Source: Poa pratensis (lineage: Eukaryota > Streptophyta > Magnoliopsida > Poales > Poaceae). From it: a stretch of 64,000 bases of DNA. The stretch covers positions 33,991,946-34,055,945 of the forward strand of contig CAMZMU010000020.1 in NCBI GenBank assembly GCA_947311845.1. The letters are read 5' to 3'. Below, one piece after another: positions 1 through 11,881 of the stretch. Numbering within the stretch: position 1 is the first letter of the stretch; each line of letters starts with the position of its first letter. A program made the translations under genes and the position numbers. The notes below the pieces were generated by a model, which was given only the letters and a program-made list of their open reading frames with translations, searched no databases and had not been told where the DNA came from.

Positions 1-1371
1 TTCGTCAGCAGTGGATCGGAAAATCCGAGTCCAGTGAATCGGATTATCCGGGAAACCCCAGTACAGAGTTACTTTTATTCCTTAGCAGGTTTTCGAGACT
101 TATGCGTCGATCGGATATTCCGATTTGTCAAAATTCGGATAATCCGATTTTAGTCAGTACGCTGGAAAAATAATAAATGGCAGGAAAATTTTGTAAACTT
201 CAAAAATCAATATCTTTTGCTCTGTTAATCCAAAATGTGCAAATAAGATATCGAAATGATCAGGGAAAATAACCTTACATGTTAACATCATTTACATGTC
301 CAACCAAACAAAATAAGTAGCAGTTTCCTTAACTCTAGAAAAATGGCAGAATAGAAAATGAAATTTGGAAAAAGTAATAACTTTTTAAATAATGGTCCTA
401 AAATTAAGTTTGACCTCTCGAAATATTCCGCGAGTTAATACCTAACAGGAAACAACATTTTCATGCATGTTAGAATAATATTTAGGTGCTGGTCTTATTA
501 AAGTTATTAATATGCCACTAAGATAAATATGAGGGTAGGCCAAATAATGCATAATTATTTGGGACACTCATTCAACTCGATGACCACGTCTAGGATCTCC
601 TAGTTGCATTAAATTGTCATATCATCATTCTTGTATGCATTGCACAATTGCCATGTGTTGATTGTTGTTTTTGCTTTCCGGTGTTGTTTGCTCTCCGGTA
701 GATCACGAGTTCGGAGTTGAGCATCATTACTCCGACGAGCAGTTTGACTACTTCGCTCAACAAGGCAAGCGTAATCCCCCCTCTGAGCATGTCTTATCCT
801 ATTTTCCGCAAATATTTTCTCCACTATAATATTGCATGCGGTTCCAAATGTCAATTTGCTGGGATTAGAGTATCCTATAGTTGCATTAAGATTCCGATGC
901 CAATTACCTGTTTCCCCTCCTATTATCCATAGGATTGTATTGTTGGCCTGAAATACTTAACTATGCTATGTTGTTGCTTAGCCATGCTTAGTTAAATGCT
1001 TAGCCTTCCGATGGATGGTTCATGTTGGAAACAGGTGATGAGATAAATGATTGATGGTGGAGAAGTTGTGGTGACAGGTAATAAAATGCTTAAAGGTGGG
1101 GATGAGAGGCCACTGTGGTTGTGGTGCTTTGTCTCGTTCCCGTCGCCTAGGTGCGAGTTCTTTACCTCTTGAACCAAGAATGAGCGCGCTTCCTTTCGGT
1201 GGGCTATATGGAACCCCCGTCGACCAACTAACTTGAGCGGGACTAGCCAGGGTCCTCTAGTTTGGTTTTCCATTTGCGTGTGCGTTGAGATGGTGACCAA
1301 GACTGGGATGAGGATGGTGGTGTTAGGAAAATGAGTGGCCACGGGGCACGGTGTCGATGATCCGCTGCTCC
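1..1371. repeat. Non-coding LTR-like sequence, left of a nested insertion
   Basis: No credible gene is seen; the short open frames are unlike any family. The stretch joins to 6636-7565 once the element at 1372-6630 and one GCTCC copy are removed. The joined sequence resembles, loosely and in the same order, the LTR-like block at 25.9-27.7 kb. Both have a segment with TTGTTGGCCT followed by a GCTTAG-rich stretch, then the GTTAAATCTTTTCGAAAAGC block, then an end in GGGGCGyCACA. The first 200 bases carry repeated GGATwATCCG/GGATATTCCG motifs. The left end of the element was not found and may lie outside the window. Confidence 0.4.
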
Positions 1372-1853
1372 TGTCGTGGGTTTGTCATGCAGATGTCATG
1401 GAGATGACTTCGTAGAGTTGGGGATTAAGCGATCGAGCGTCTCCGAGCTAAAGATCGCAGGGCACGAGAAGACAATGTTTTTTACCCAGGTTCGGCCCCT
1501 CAATGTGAGGTAAAGACCTACGTCCTGCCTATCCTAGATTGGTATTGATATGAATAAGGTGTTACAAGGGGTTGGCGATCGATGTGTCGAGTCGCCTTGA
1601 GATCTAGGGCTTGAGAGCTTGTCTGTCTAGTCCTGCGAGTCCTCTTTATATATCCAGAGGCTCGCTAGGTTACAAAGGAATTACTTGGAGACTACTTTTC
1701 TTGCCTTCCAAGTTAAGCCATCTTGGATCTTCTAGATTCTTCTTGTACCGTGCTGCGACTCTTCGTGTCGGCCCACCTCAGTGCAAGCCCATTGATAATA
1801 AGCCGCATTACACTTGTGGGCCGCAGGTTAATCTATTTATCATAACCCCGACA
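1372..1853 (-). repeat. 3' LTR of the 5.3-kb non-autonomous element
   Basis: 482-bp LTR. On the minus strand it begins TGTCGGGGTT and ends CCACGACA. A TATATAAAGAGG motif on the minus strand (1641-1652) is the likely TATA box of the LTR promoter. Its partner at 6149-6630 has the same length. Confidence 0.93.
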
Positions 1854-1872
1854 TTAGCCCCCAAGCTTCTGG
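1854..1872 (-). other. Polypurine tract of the 5.3-kb element
   Basis: On the minus strand AGCTTGGGGGCTAA abuts the start of the 3' LTR. This is the usual place and composition for the plus-strand primer of an LTR retrotransposon. Confidence 0.8.
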
Positions 1873-3055
1873 GTGATTCGTAGAATCAGGCGGAAGATCT
1901 TGACTTGATGATGATAATGTTGGCTTGCATATGTAGAACTTGCCGACTCGCTGGTGTTAAGTCGCGAGCGTTGCGGCTTCTTGAGGCGCTGATGTTGAAG
2001 CGATGAGTCGCTAGGTTTGCGGCTTATTTGGCCGCTGATGTAGTATCACCAGCCTTTTAGGCCAGAGACGTCTTGTTGAACTTGGCGACTTGTGATAAGT
2101 CGCAATCGTCGCGGCTTATTAAGCTGCTATGCTGCCAGCACTTCTGTCTTGGTCACATTGAAGCTGCAGAATCGCGGTAAGTTTTCCGCGAAGCCTTTGG
2201 TGAAAACCACCTTTTCCTGTTGGATGTAAGACTAAGCTGAAATCATAAGAATAATAACTTATGAGCGTCAATACATATTAGCCAAATGTGTATATAAGGT
2301 ACTGAGTCATAGACATCAAAGCAAACAAACATAGGCACAAATAAGCTGGGCAATCATTAGAATACAATCTGTCATGTTATCATGACGAGCCATTTGAGCA
2401 CATGTTGAATCATGGCGGCTCAAGAGTATGTAGCCACGGCCTGTATTTAAAAATTTCCGAGTCGCTGACTTGACTCGCAAATATATATTATCATGTGCTG
2501 CAAAATGAAATCTGCATATAAAACATGGTATATCAATATAATAAAAACCGCCAGATAGTGGTGGATGTGTAGCCCCCGAGGGCCGGGTTGCATGCTTGAT
2601 CATGCTGCTCGGGACTAAAAAATATCTCAATTTAGACAAAAACTTAATTATCCTAGCCCCTGGGCATTAAGCAGGCATGCTTTCATTATCCTGCTTGATG
2701 GCATATCATTGCAATTTGATCCTGCAACAGATTGACAAATATTGTTGCCGCAAGATAATAATGATATAAATTCCACTTGATGTGGCTGTAGTTAAATAAA
2801 TAATGGTGGCTTGGCTCTATAGGTTCCTGTTAAATCAAAAGGCAAAGCCCCCAAGGAAGCAATGATGATCACTTGATGATAATATGTTAGCCTTGGCGGC
2901 TGGTAATAATTATGATAAAAAGTTAGTACTCCGCATAATAGCATATGGCACCCTGCATGATAGCATAGTATAATCGTCATGATAGCAAATGGTTGCATAA
3001 TAGCAACTTAGTTGCATGATAGCAACTGGTAAGATGCATGATAGCATATGGTACT

Positions 3056-3500
3056 TGACTCAGTATTTCCCAAATCTAATGTGTGTTCAGGGTCGAGAAC
3101 GGCCATGATAGGCAGCCATGATAGGCATTCAGACTCGATTAACGCCACACGCGGGTACTTTAGTCCTTTTGAATTATCTCTATTACCGTTAAGTAGGTCT
3201 TCGCACGGCTCAGTATTTCCCGGGAATGTGTGTTCAGGGTCGAGAATGGCCATGATAGGCATCAAACTCATGAATGACGCCACACCCCAGTACTTTGGCC
3301 ACATAATGCAAAGATACTTCTAACTTAAGGTACCGTTAAGTAGGTATGCGCACGGCTCAGTATTTCCCAGGTGTAAACGCGTGTTCAGGGTCGAGAACGG
3401 CCATGATAGGCAGCCATGATAGGCATCAATCTCATGAATGACGCCGCGCCCCGGTACTTTGGCCGCATAGTGCGAGATACTTCTAACTTAAGGCGAGAAT
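3056..3500. repeat. Three tandem units of about 150 bp inside the LARD-like element
   Basis: The motif CAGTATTTCCC followed by GTGTTCAGGGTCGAGAA recurs with starts at 3061, 3211 and 3358, so the periods are 150 and 147. Each unit continues with GGCCATGATAGGCA, a TGACGCC or AACGCC segment and GTACTTT. Units two and three are the most alike. Just upstream (2930-3050) is an irregular run of GCATGATAGCA-like motifs. The units are non-coding. Confidence 0.85.
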
Positions 3501-6128
3501 AACCAGGATTATTGCTTTTATCTGCTGCAATAGCCGTGACGAGCTCTAATTAGCTTTGATGATAACCAGCTCTGATTAGCTATAGCTGTGGTACAGCGAG
3601 TCACCTGTTTTAACTCAAATATTGATAAGATAATGATTCATTAATGACTTATAAACTGATGTAATGATGAGCTGTTTTGCGACTCATAAAATGATATGGG
3701 GTAAATCGCTATGCGACTCATAAATTGATATGACAATAAGTCGATGATGATTAATAAAATGATATGATGATAAATCATGAAATTAGATAACGATCAGTCA
3801 TAAATTGATATAATGATAAGTCATAGAATGACAAATGAATCGCCAAATATCAATACTTGAACATGTAGTGGTGATCTTGATATTCAATGCAAGCTGTAAA
3901 TAGCTAGACTTTGCAATGCGAGTTATAAAGAACTCTAATTTGACGAATGTATTGACAAGTAGGTGTAATTAAATCTACAAAAGCTATATGAATTTAAAGT
4001 CTACGACATGATATAATATGAGTCGCAAAGACATTTAATAAAAGGCATAATAACCTAAATATGCAGCCCGAGATAAACTCGAAGGTACCAATTAATCATA
4101 TGAATAAAAGCCAAAGCTATAAAATTTGGGCATGATAGCGACTTATCTTGTTTTTATTCTCCTTGCGTTGATGGCGTGGTATGATCCACGGACCGTAGCT
4201 GTTGATTTGCCCAATATAAAGTGGCTATGATCATACTTGAAATCAAACATGGCTTGCCAGTGGAGATAATCATGATTTTTGGCGAGTCCGACCATGATAT
4301 GAAGTCGAAATCGTCGTGCGGCGGAGCCTAAGCTGGCCGCAGCAAGGTAGAGCTATCTGTGGCGGAGGTAAAGTTCACCGCGGCAACCCGTCGATAATCG
4401 TTGCGACAGAGTAGAGGTCGCCATGATGGGGTTGATCAGGTTGGTGAGCCTGTTGATGACTTGAGCTGAGCACACATTTCACGCTCTTGCTCGTCTTCTT
4501 TTGATCAGCTAGCACTTTGATATTTGGGAAGAATCAGCGATGGTAGCAGCTAGCGGCTTTTCTTTCCTTGACCCATGCATGCTTGAAACTAGCAGTAGTT
4601 CTAGCTAGGCACTATCTCCCTGTTGAGTCGCTCCAGTTGAGTCGCTCGCACAAGTTCGCCTGATACACCGAAGTCGCAATAGCTTGATTTTGTCTATGAT
4701 AACGATGAAATCCGTGCCAACGAATTCTGATATTTGTTTATCCGATCAGTCGCACATGAGGATAGCGCTAATGCAAACTCCCACGTATGTGTTGATGATT
4801 TCGACGTGAGCCGCGACAGTCGCCTGATGTTGACATGCTGAAGACAAAGTCGTCCAAGCCTTCATGACCCGACTGTCAGCTGGCTACACGTACGTGCTCC
4901 ATCAGGGACATGCACGTGCTAACCACCAAGCAAACAGCTTAATACATCCAGTTCCTTTTTTCCAAGATGTGCGTGAGTGATCCGTGACTTTGAAACTTGA
5001 ATCGATTAAGCTTGTCCTGCGTCCTTCTTTCTTTCTTTCTATTTTCTGGTCACGTGGACATATTTCTTGCATGGCCTGAAGTAGTATTTTTAGTCAGACA
5101 CGATTCTTCTCCTTTGGAACTGATCTAGCTGGTGGAGGCTATGTTTTCTTCTTGTAATCTGAACCAAGCTTGTGTTTGTACACGGCCTTGCTTTATGGCG
5201 AGCTTCCAAAACAATTTTCTCCTCTGCCAGTGATTCGATCCATACACTCCTTTGCTTCGAGTTGGATGCCTGTGCGAAATTGGTTTTTCATAGCTGCTCA
5301 CGTGCGTGCCTTTCCATGCATAACACTCCTTGTCTGGTTTGATGTTGGTCTGAAGGTCCGATCTGGTACCGGACGCGCCGGTGCCTCTTTGAGTCGGCAG
5401 GTTTGAGTCGCAGCTCATGTTGGACTCCCAATCGGATTGACGATACTAGCCAAAGATGAAAAAGATGCCGATCAACTTCGATCTGGTTGATTAGGTCGAT
5501 CGTACACGAGGGCGTCGCAGATGTCGACAACAGAGGATTCACGATCTCGTCAAGATATAAAGCTCGCTGTAGTGCGCGAGACGCTGACGGAGATCTAACC
5601 GTTGAAATTGTCTCAAATTTGTTGGAGGGCTTCGGGATTGTATTCCGCAGGTTTCCACCAGAGGGATCTTCGAATTGATGTCCGAGTCAACCTTGATAAT
5701 TATTTTCCCAAAGTCGCGCGGAGTTCCGTCAGATTTCGATAGGGTTTCAGTGTTTGAGTCGCCCACGGAGATCTAACCGTTGGAATCCGATGTGCTTTGG
5801 ATATCTGCTAGGAAACTCGATTTCGCATCTTTCCACCGAAGGGATCGTCGAGATGAGTTTCGAGCCGCCGCCGGTGATGTCCGCCATGCGGGTGTTGCTG
5901 CTATCCTGTAACCCGCGCGTGAGGGGCGTTGTCGAAGTTGAGCCCCGAATCGCGCGGTCGAATTTCTCCATGCTTCCTACTCGAGCTTGAGGTAGATCTT
6001 GATGTAGATGTTGATACCGCCGAATCGTTTAGACCGGCGCGATGTCGAAGTCGCCGAGCTTGAATCGACGACGAGATTCACCGTCCCTGGCATAGATCCA
6101 GCGCGGAACATGACGCTCTTGACCGCAG

Positions 6129-6146
6129 GCCCCACGGTGGGCGCCA
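6129..6146 (-). other. tRNA primer binding site of the 5.3-kb element
   Basis: On the minus strand TGGCGCCCACCGTGGGGC lies two bases inside the 5' LTR end. TGG is the complement of the CCA tail of a tRNA. The primer tRNA was not identified. Confidence 0.75.
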
Positions 6147-6148
6147 AC

Positions 6149-6630
6149 TATCGTGGGTTTGTCACGCAGATGTCATGGAGATGACTTCGTAGAGTTGGGG
6201 ATTAAGCGATCGAGCGTCTCCGAGCTAAAGATCGCAGGGCACGAGAAGACAATGTTTTTTACCCAGGTTCGGCCCCTCAATGTGAGGTAAAGACCTACGT
6301 CCTGCCTATACTAGATTGGTATTGATATGAATAAGGTGTTACAAGGGGTTGGCGATCGATGTGTCGAGTCGCCTTGAGATCTAGGGCTTGAGAGCTTGTG
6401 TGTCTAGTCCTGCGAGTCCTCTTTATATATCCAGAGGCTCGCTAGGTTACAAAGGAATTACTTGGAGACTACTTTTCTTGCCTTCCAAGTTAAGCCATCT
6501 TGGATCTTCTGGATTCTTCTTGTACCGTGCTGCGACTCTTCGTGTCGGCCCACCTCAGTGCAAGCCCATTGATAATAAGCCGCATTACACTTGTGGGCCG
6601 CAGGTTAATCTATTTATCATAACCCCGACA
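6149..6630 (-). repeat. 5' LTR of the 5.3-kb non-autonomous element
   Basis: 482 bp, aligned base for base with 1372-1853 with five substitutions and no gap. It is followed by GCTCC (6631-6635), the second copy of the target duplication. The minus-strand TATA-like motif is at about 6418-6429. Confidence 0.93.
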
Positions 6631-6635
6631 GCTCC

Positions 6636-7565
6636 GTCCTCACTGATGATCCTGGGTTAGTCCTTAACGAGATAAAGGTTGTAACCGTTCCCACTCAGCC
6701 GACTTTCCCCGGAAGAGAGCTAAGCGTAGGCAATGAGCCGGGCGGTACCGAAGGTAAACACAGTGCACCTCTGCAGGGTTAAATCTTTTCGAAAAGCCGT
6801 GTCCACGGTTACGGACAACTTGAGAAAGGACGATAAGATCATAGAATAACTTTAACGGAATGATTGAAAACTGGGTACTAGAGGTACCACTCAAGAATGC
6901 AAGGTGAGCTTCCTCGAGGGTGATTCGGGGAGGTGCCTTTGATGAACAGGTACCGTGGTTGGTGATGGTTGATGATGAGTAAGTTGATCAAGAAAAGAGT
7001 TACTTCTTACCCCTTTTCAAAATAATCTGATTAGTCGATGCCATGGAGTTATGTCTTTTTAAAATTAAAATCAGCTTTATGCAAAACAGCCATAAAACGT
7101 TGAAAGCCAATCATCGAGCATATATTAGCTCTTAATCTTGCGAGTTCGTCGAACTCAACGTCGTTTGCTTATTTTCAGGAGAGGACTTCACCGACCCCGA
7201 AGGTGGGTTCTTTGTGGACGTCGACGAGTAGTCTGGGGTTCCCAGGTGGCAGCTTGGGACATCCCGGAACAGCTGGCGCTGGATGTTTATCTGTAGGCCT
7301 CTTAGGCCATATTTCGATCTTGTTGTTTAGAACAACTTATTTTTGCTTCCGCTTGTTGTAATGTTGGGTCTGTGACCTCTGGTTGTCATTTGCTATCTTT
7401 CTCTATTATAAGAGTTGAACTATTATGATTTGTGTCGTAGAGTCTGTGATGTGCCAGTTGTTCCACAAGTCTTGATCTCTCTATTATGCTTTGATAGTGT
7501 GTCTGGTGGTGTCGGATAACCGGAGACACAGTATCACTGTATAGCAGTCGGGTCGGGGCGCCACA
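6636..7565. repeat. Right part of an LTR inserted into a Copia protease
   Basis: This non-coding block ends in GGGGCGCCACA at 7565. The next bases (TTGAT, then AGT GGA TGC) are the Copia protease codons D-S-G-C, so the block is inserted in that gene. It shares GTTAAATCTTTTCGAAAAGC at 6779 with the block at 25.9-27.7 kb, in the same order and at a similar distance from the end (about 790 bp). Whether it is a solo LTR or one end of a larger element cannot be decided because the left end is not recognised. Confidence 0.6.
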
Positions 7566-7567
7566 TT

Positions 7568-10500
7568 GATAGTGGATGCACTAGTCATATGACCGGAAGC
7601 AAGGAGATCATGACGGAGTTGGGACCAAATATAAATCAAGCATCCGTCTCCTATGGTGATAAATCAAAAGCAGAGGTAACGGGCCTCGGCAAGGTGGTAG
7701 TTGCAAAGGATATCACCCTTGTAAATGTCATGCTTGTCGAGTCCCTCGGTTACAATCTTATGTCTGTTCGTCCACTTAATAAGATGAATTTTGATGTCCA
7801 TTTTACTATTGATATGGTGGTACTCTTGAGGAGCAAGACTATAAAGGTCATGTTCGTTGGGTATGTTGAAAATGAGTTGTTTGTGGTGGACTTTTCGGGG
7901 TCTACCAACACTCAAACAATATGCCTATTCGGAAAGGCCGACGTGGGATGGTTGTGGCATCGCCGCTTGTCCCATGTCAACATGAGAACTTTGCAAAGTC
8001 TTCACAAGGGTGGCCACATTCTTGGACTAAAAGACAATGTTTCTTTTGCTAGAGATCGTCTTTGTAGGGCTTGTGTTGAAGGAAAGATGCATGATTCTCC
8101 CCATCCAAGCAAGACCATCATTTCATCAAAGAGGATATTGGAACTTCTTCATGTTGATCTCTTTGGTGCCGTGCCTCAACCAAGTCTTGGTGGGAAGAAA
8201 TATTGTTTGGTGATTGTTGATGACTATTCAAGATTTACTTGGGTTTATTTCTTCAAGACGAAGGATGAGACCCAACAAGCCGTCATCGACTTTTCCAATG
8301 AAGTTCAACGCCAACACAATGTCCCTATATTGGTCATTAGGAGTGATAATTGCTCCGAGTTCAAGAACTACACCTTAAATGAGTTTCTTAGTGAAGAGGG
8401 GATTCGTCATCAATATTCCGCTGCATATACCCCTCAACAAAATGGTGTAGCCGAAAGAAAAACCGGACTCTCATGGATATGGCAAGATCTATGTTGGCGG
8501 AGTTTAAGTCTCCACTCTTTCTATGGGCCGAAGCTATCTCCACGGCGTGTCATTCATCAAACCGGCTATTCTTTCGCGTTGGCAAGAAGTTTACACCTTA
8601 TGAGATGCTCACCGGCAACAATCCCAATGTCTCCTACTACCGAGTATTTGGTTGTAAGTGTTTCTATAAGATAAAAGGTGTTCGTTTGTCTAAATTTGAA
8701 TCTAAAGCTTTAGAGGGTGTTTTTGTTGGGTATGGTGCCGAATCTCACACCTATAGAGTCTATGACAAAACCGTTGGGAAAGTCATTGAATCTTGTGATG
8801 TGAGGTTCGATGAGAATGACGGCTCCCAAGTGGCGCAATTTCATGTTTGTGATGTAGATAATAAAGAGCCTCAAGATGCTATAAGAAGAATGGGCATTGG
8901 TTTCCATCGTCCCGTTGAGATTCATTACGAGTCTCCTCAAGCAAGTCCAAGCTCCATTCAAGTGGAGATCTCTTCATCACAAGTTGAAATGGCGCCTATC
9001 ATGGAAGCAAATGATGCACCACCCCAATAACAAGTTCAAGACCCTCCTCATGTTGACCAAGTTGCTATGCAAGAACCAAGTTCTCCTATTGTTGATGCTA
9101 GCCAAGGTCATGACCAAGATCAACCCTCTCCTTCCATTGTTGAAGATGTGCATCAAGATGATCAAGGTCAACATTCCGGTCAAGACGGGGACTCAAATGA
9201 TCAAGATGATCAAGAGATACCTCCAAGATGCAATAGAGATATCGAAACCCGTCGTAAAGCAACAGTTGCAAAAGACTTTGAATTAAAGAGTCACCGTCTA
9301 GAAAACATCCTTGGTGACCACAAGAGAGGTGTTACCACAAGAAGACAATTGGCAAGCTTTAGTGAACATCAAGCTCATATTTCCATGGTGGAACCAAAGA
9401 AAGTGTTTGAAGCTCTTGAAGATCCGGATTGGTTAGAAGCTATGCATGATGAACTCAATAACTTCAAGCGCAGCAAAGTGTGGAATCTAGTTGAGAAGCC
9501 AAAAGATTGCCGCAATGTTATAGGCACAAAGTGGATATTCAAGAACAAGCAAGATGGGCATGGAATGGTTGTGAGGAACAAGGCAAGATTGGTTGCACAA
9601 GGATACTCTCAAGTTGAAGGCATTGATTTTGGAGAGATTTATGCACCCGTGGCTCGCCTTGAGTCCATCCATATCCTTCTTGCATATGCATCACATCATA
9701 ATTTCAAGTTGCAACAAATGGATGTGAAAAGTGCTTTTCTTAATGGTCTTTTAAAAGAGTTGGTATATGTTAAGCAACCACCGGGTTTCGAGGACCCTAA
9801 ATTCCCTAACCATGTCTACAAGCTTGATAAGACGCTCTATGGTCTCAAACAAGCACCTCGTGCTTGGTATGAGCACCTAAGAGAGCTATTGCTAGACCGT
9901 GGATTTGAATTGGGACAAATCGATCCCACCCTCTTTACCAAGAGGGTTAAAGGGGAGATTTTCATATGCCAACTTTATGTTGATGATATTATATTTGGCT
10001 CATCTAACAAAGCTTTCAATGATGAATTTTCAAAGCTTATGACCGATAGGTTCGAGATGTCTATGATGGGCGAATTGAAGTTCTTTCTTGGTTTTGAGAT
10101 CAAGAAATTGAATGAAGGGACTTTCATCTCTCAAACCAAATATACCCAAGACATGCTCAAGAGGTTCAATATGCACAATGCTAAGGAGAACCGGTTTCCC
10201 ATGGATACCAAATGCCATCTTGAACTTAACCCGACGGTATCGATGTTGATCGAAAACTTTATCGCTCTATGATTGGTTCTTTGTTTTATCTTTGTGCATC
10301 TAGACCCGATATCGTGTTGAGTGTAGGGGTGTGTGCAAGGTATCAAGCCGCTCCTAAAGAAAGTCACATGGTGGCGGTCAATAGAATCCTTCAATATTTG
10401 GTTTATACCCCAAGGTTTGGTTTGTGGTACCCAAAGGGCACTAATTTCTCTCTTGTCGGGTACACGGATTCGGATTATGCCGGTTGCAAGGATGATAGGA

Positions 10501-10928
10501 AATCAACTTCCGGGGCATGCCAATTTCTTGGTAGGTCCTTGGTGAGTTGGTCTTCTAAGAAGCAAAATTGCATATCTCTATCCTCCGCCGAAGCCGAATA
10601 TGTGGCGGCCGCTAGTGCATGCACTCAATTGTTATGGATGAGGCAAACTTTAAAGGAATACGGTGTCAATTGTGACAAAGTGCCTCTTTTGTGTGACAAT
10701 GAAAGTGCTATCAAGATTGGCCACAATCCGGTGCAACACTCAAGAACGAAGCATATTGAGATTCGTCATCATTTTATTCGGGATCATATTGCCCGTGGTG
10801 ATATTGAGCTTGGCTATATTCCAACCAAAGACCAACTTGCAGATATTTTCACGAAGCCTCTTGATGAAGCAAGATTCACTTTTTTGAGGCATGAGCTAAA
10901 TATCGTGGATTCGAGGAGCTTGACTTGA
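7568..10928 (+). pseudogene. Copia pol polyprotein (PR-INT-RT-RNH), broken
   Basis: The first codons read D-S-G-C-T-S-H-M, the aspartic protease active site. A GAG-pre-integrase zinc region (WHRRLSHVN) lies near 7950, the integrase core (VDLFG, DDYSRF, IRSDNCSEF, QQNGVAERK) in 8150-8460, reverse transcriptase in 9430-10190 with the LYVDDIIFG active site near 9975, and RNase H in 10440-10870 with GYTDSDYAG and SSAEAEYVA. Breaks: loss of one A in an A run near 8460 (frame 2 to 1), an in-frame TAA at 9028-9030, and loss of one base near 10235 (frame 1 to 3). All key catalytic motifs in the surviving parts look intact, so the breaks followed a functional past. Confidence 0.92.
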
Positions 10929-10980
10929 CCATCTTGCATACACACCTATATTTTGACTATCTATTTGGTTTAGGTGTAGG

Positions 10981-11873
10981 TCACGGTGGGCGTTCGGGTT
11001 TACCCAAAATTTCGGGTCGGGTTTTTCGGGTTTTTTTTTAATTCGGGTTTCCATATCCCACACCCGAAATTGTCACAGAAAAATCACAACCCGACATTTC
11101 GGGTGCCCGAAAATTCGGGTTCGGGTTCGGGTTTACCCTATTTGCCCGAATAGGAGCACTGCGACGAAAAAAATCTTAGATGCGGAGCAGCTCAAGATGG
11201 CGCTACGGTTGCCGACGGCCGGCGGGAATCAAGGGAGGCCGGAGCGGCGCTACACCACTGCGCTCTATCGTGGAAGGCGGCCGGCGCTGCGTGCTGTTGA
11301 CTCGGAGGAAGGCGGCAGGCGCAGCTGCTCCTTGTCGCTCTCAGGCGAGGGCGACGGGACGTGCGGAAGGTAGCGACCGCATCGTAGGCGGCGGCCAGGT
11401 CGCGAGTTGGGGATTGACGCGTGACTGAGGATTGACCGCATCGTACGCAGCAGGAGCAGGTCGAGGAACGGAGGAAGGCAGGAGCAGCTCCGCTGGACGG
11501 CGGCGGCGGATCGGCGGCACGGTGGTGGGGTGGGGCTGGGCGCTAGCGGCTGCCAGCCGCCAGCCCTGGAAGGGGACTGGGACGGGGGGAATCAGGTTCT
11601 GGACGGGGACGGGGAGGTAGAAAACCTAGTTTGGGGTGGGCTGGGCCTCACGCAGACACGCACTCGTCGAATTTTGTTGGGCTTTCGAATATTGTTCGGG
11701 TTATTCGGGCAATTCGGGTTCCGTGACTTCAAACCCGAATTTCCCGAACTAAATTCGGGTTTTCACATCTGCTACCCGTTGCAGGGGTCGGTTGGTCGGG
11801 TTCGGGTAGTTCGGGTTCGGGCTCGGGTTATTCGGGTTCGGGCTTCGGGTATCGGGTTTTATGCCCACCGTGA
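10981..11873. mobile_element. Non-autonomous hAT-type transposon, 893 bp
   Basis: Perfect 11-bp inverted ends TCACGGTGGGC and GCCCACCGTGA (10981-10991, 11863-11873) are flanked by the 8-bp direct repeat GGTGTAGG (10973-10980, 11874-11881). An 8-bp duplication is diagnostic of hAT. Sub-terminal zones are packed with TTCGGGT/ACCCGAA copies, likely transposase-binding repeats. The middle (11170-11640) is strongly GC-rich with short open frames (11180-11428, 11432-11620) that look like a grass first exon, perhaps captured host DNA. No transposase is present. It sits in the 3' untranslated part of the Copia element, so it is younger than that element. Confidence 0.9.
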
Positions 11874-11881
11874 GGTGTAGG

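Larger units (their letters stand above)
1372..6630 (-). mobile_element. Young non-autonomous LTR retrotransposon (LARD-like), complete
   Basis: Two direct repeats of exactly 482 bp (1372-1853 and 6149-6630) differ at only 5 positions by eye, and the whole is flanked by GCTCC (1367-1371 and 6631-6635). Read on the minus strand, the right LTR is the 5' LTR. It is followed by a primer binding site starting TGGCGCCCACCGTGGGGC, and a GCTTGGGGGCTAA purine tract precedes the left LTR. The 4.3-kb interior has no gag or pol frame on either strand, so it must depend on enzymes from another element. The primer site and tract resemble those of Tat-type Gypsy elements, an inference only. About 1% LTR divergence means a recent insertion. 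One mutation changes the CA end of the 5' LTR to TA. Confidence 0.94.

Noticed and set aside
2930..3060. CRISPR-like spaced repeats (GCATGATAGCA)
   Set aside because: The copies are irregular in spacing and sequence with no unique spacers, and this is plant nuclear DNA.
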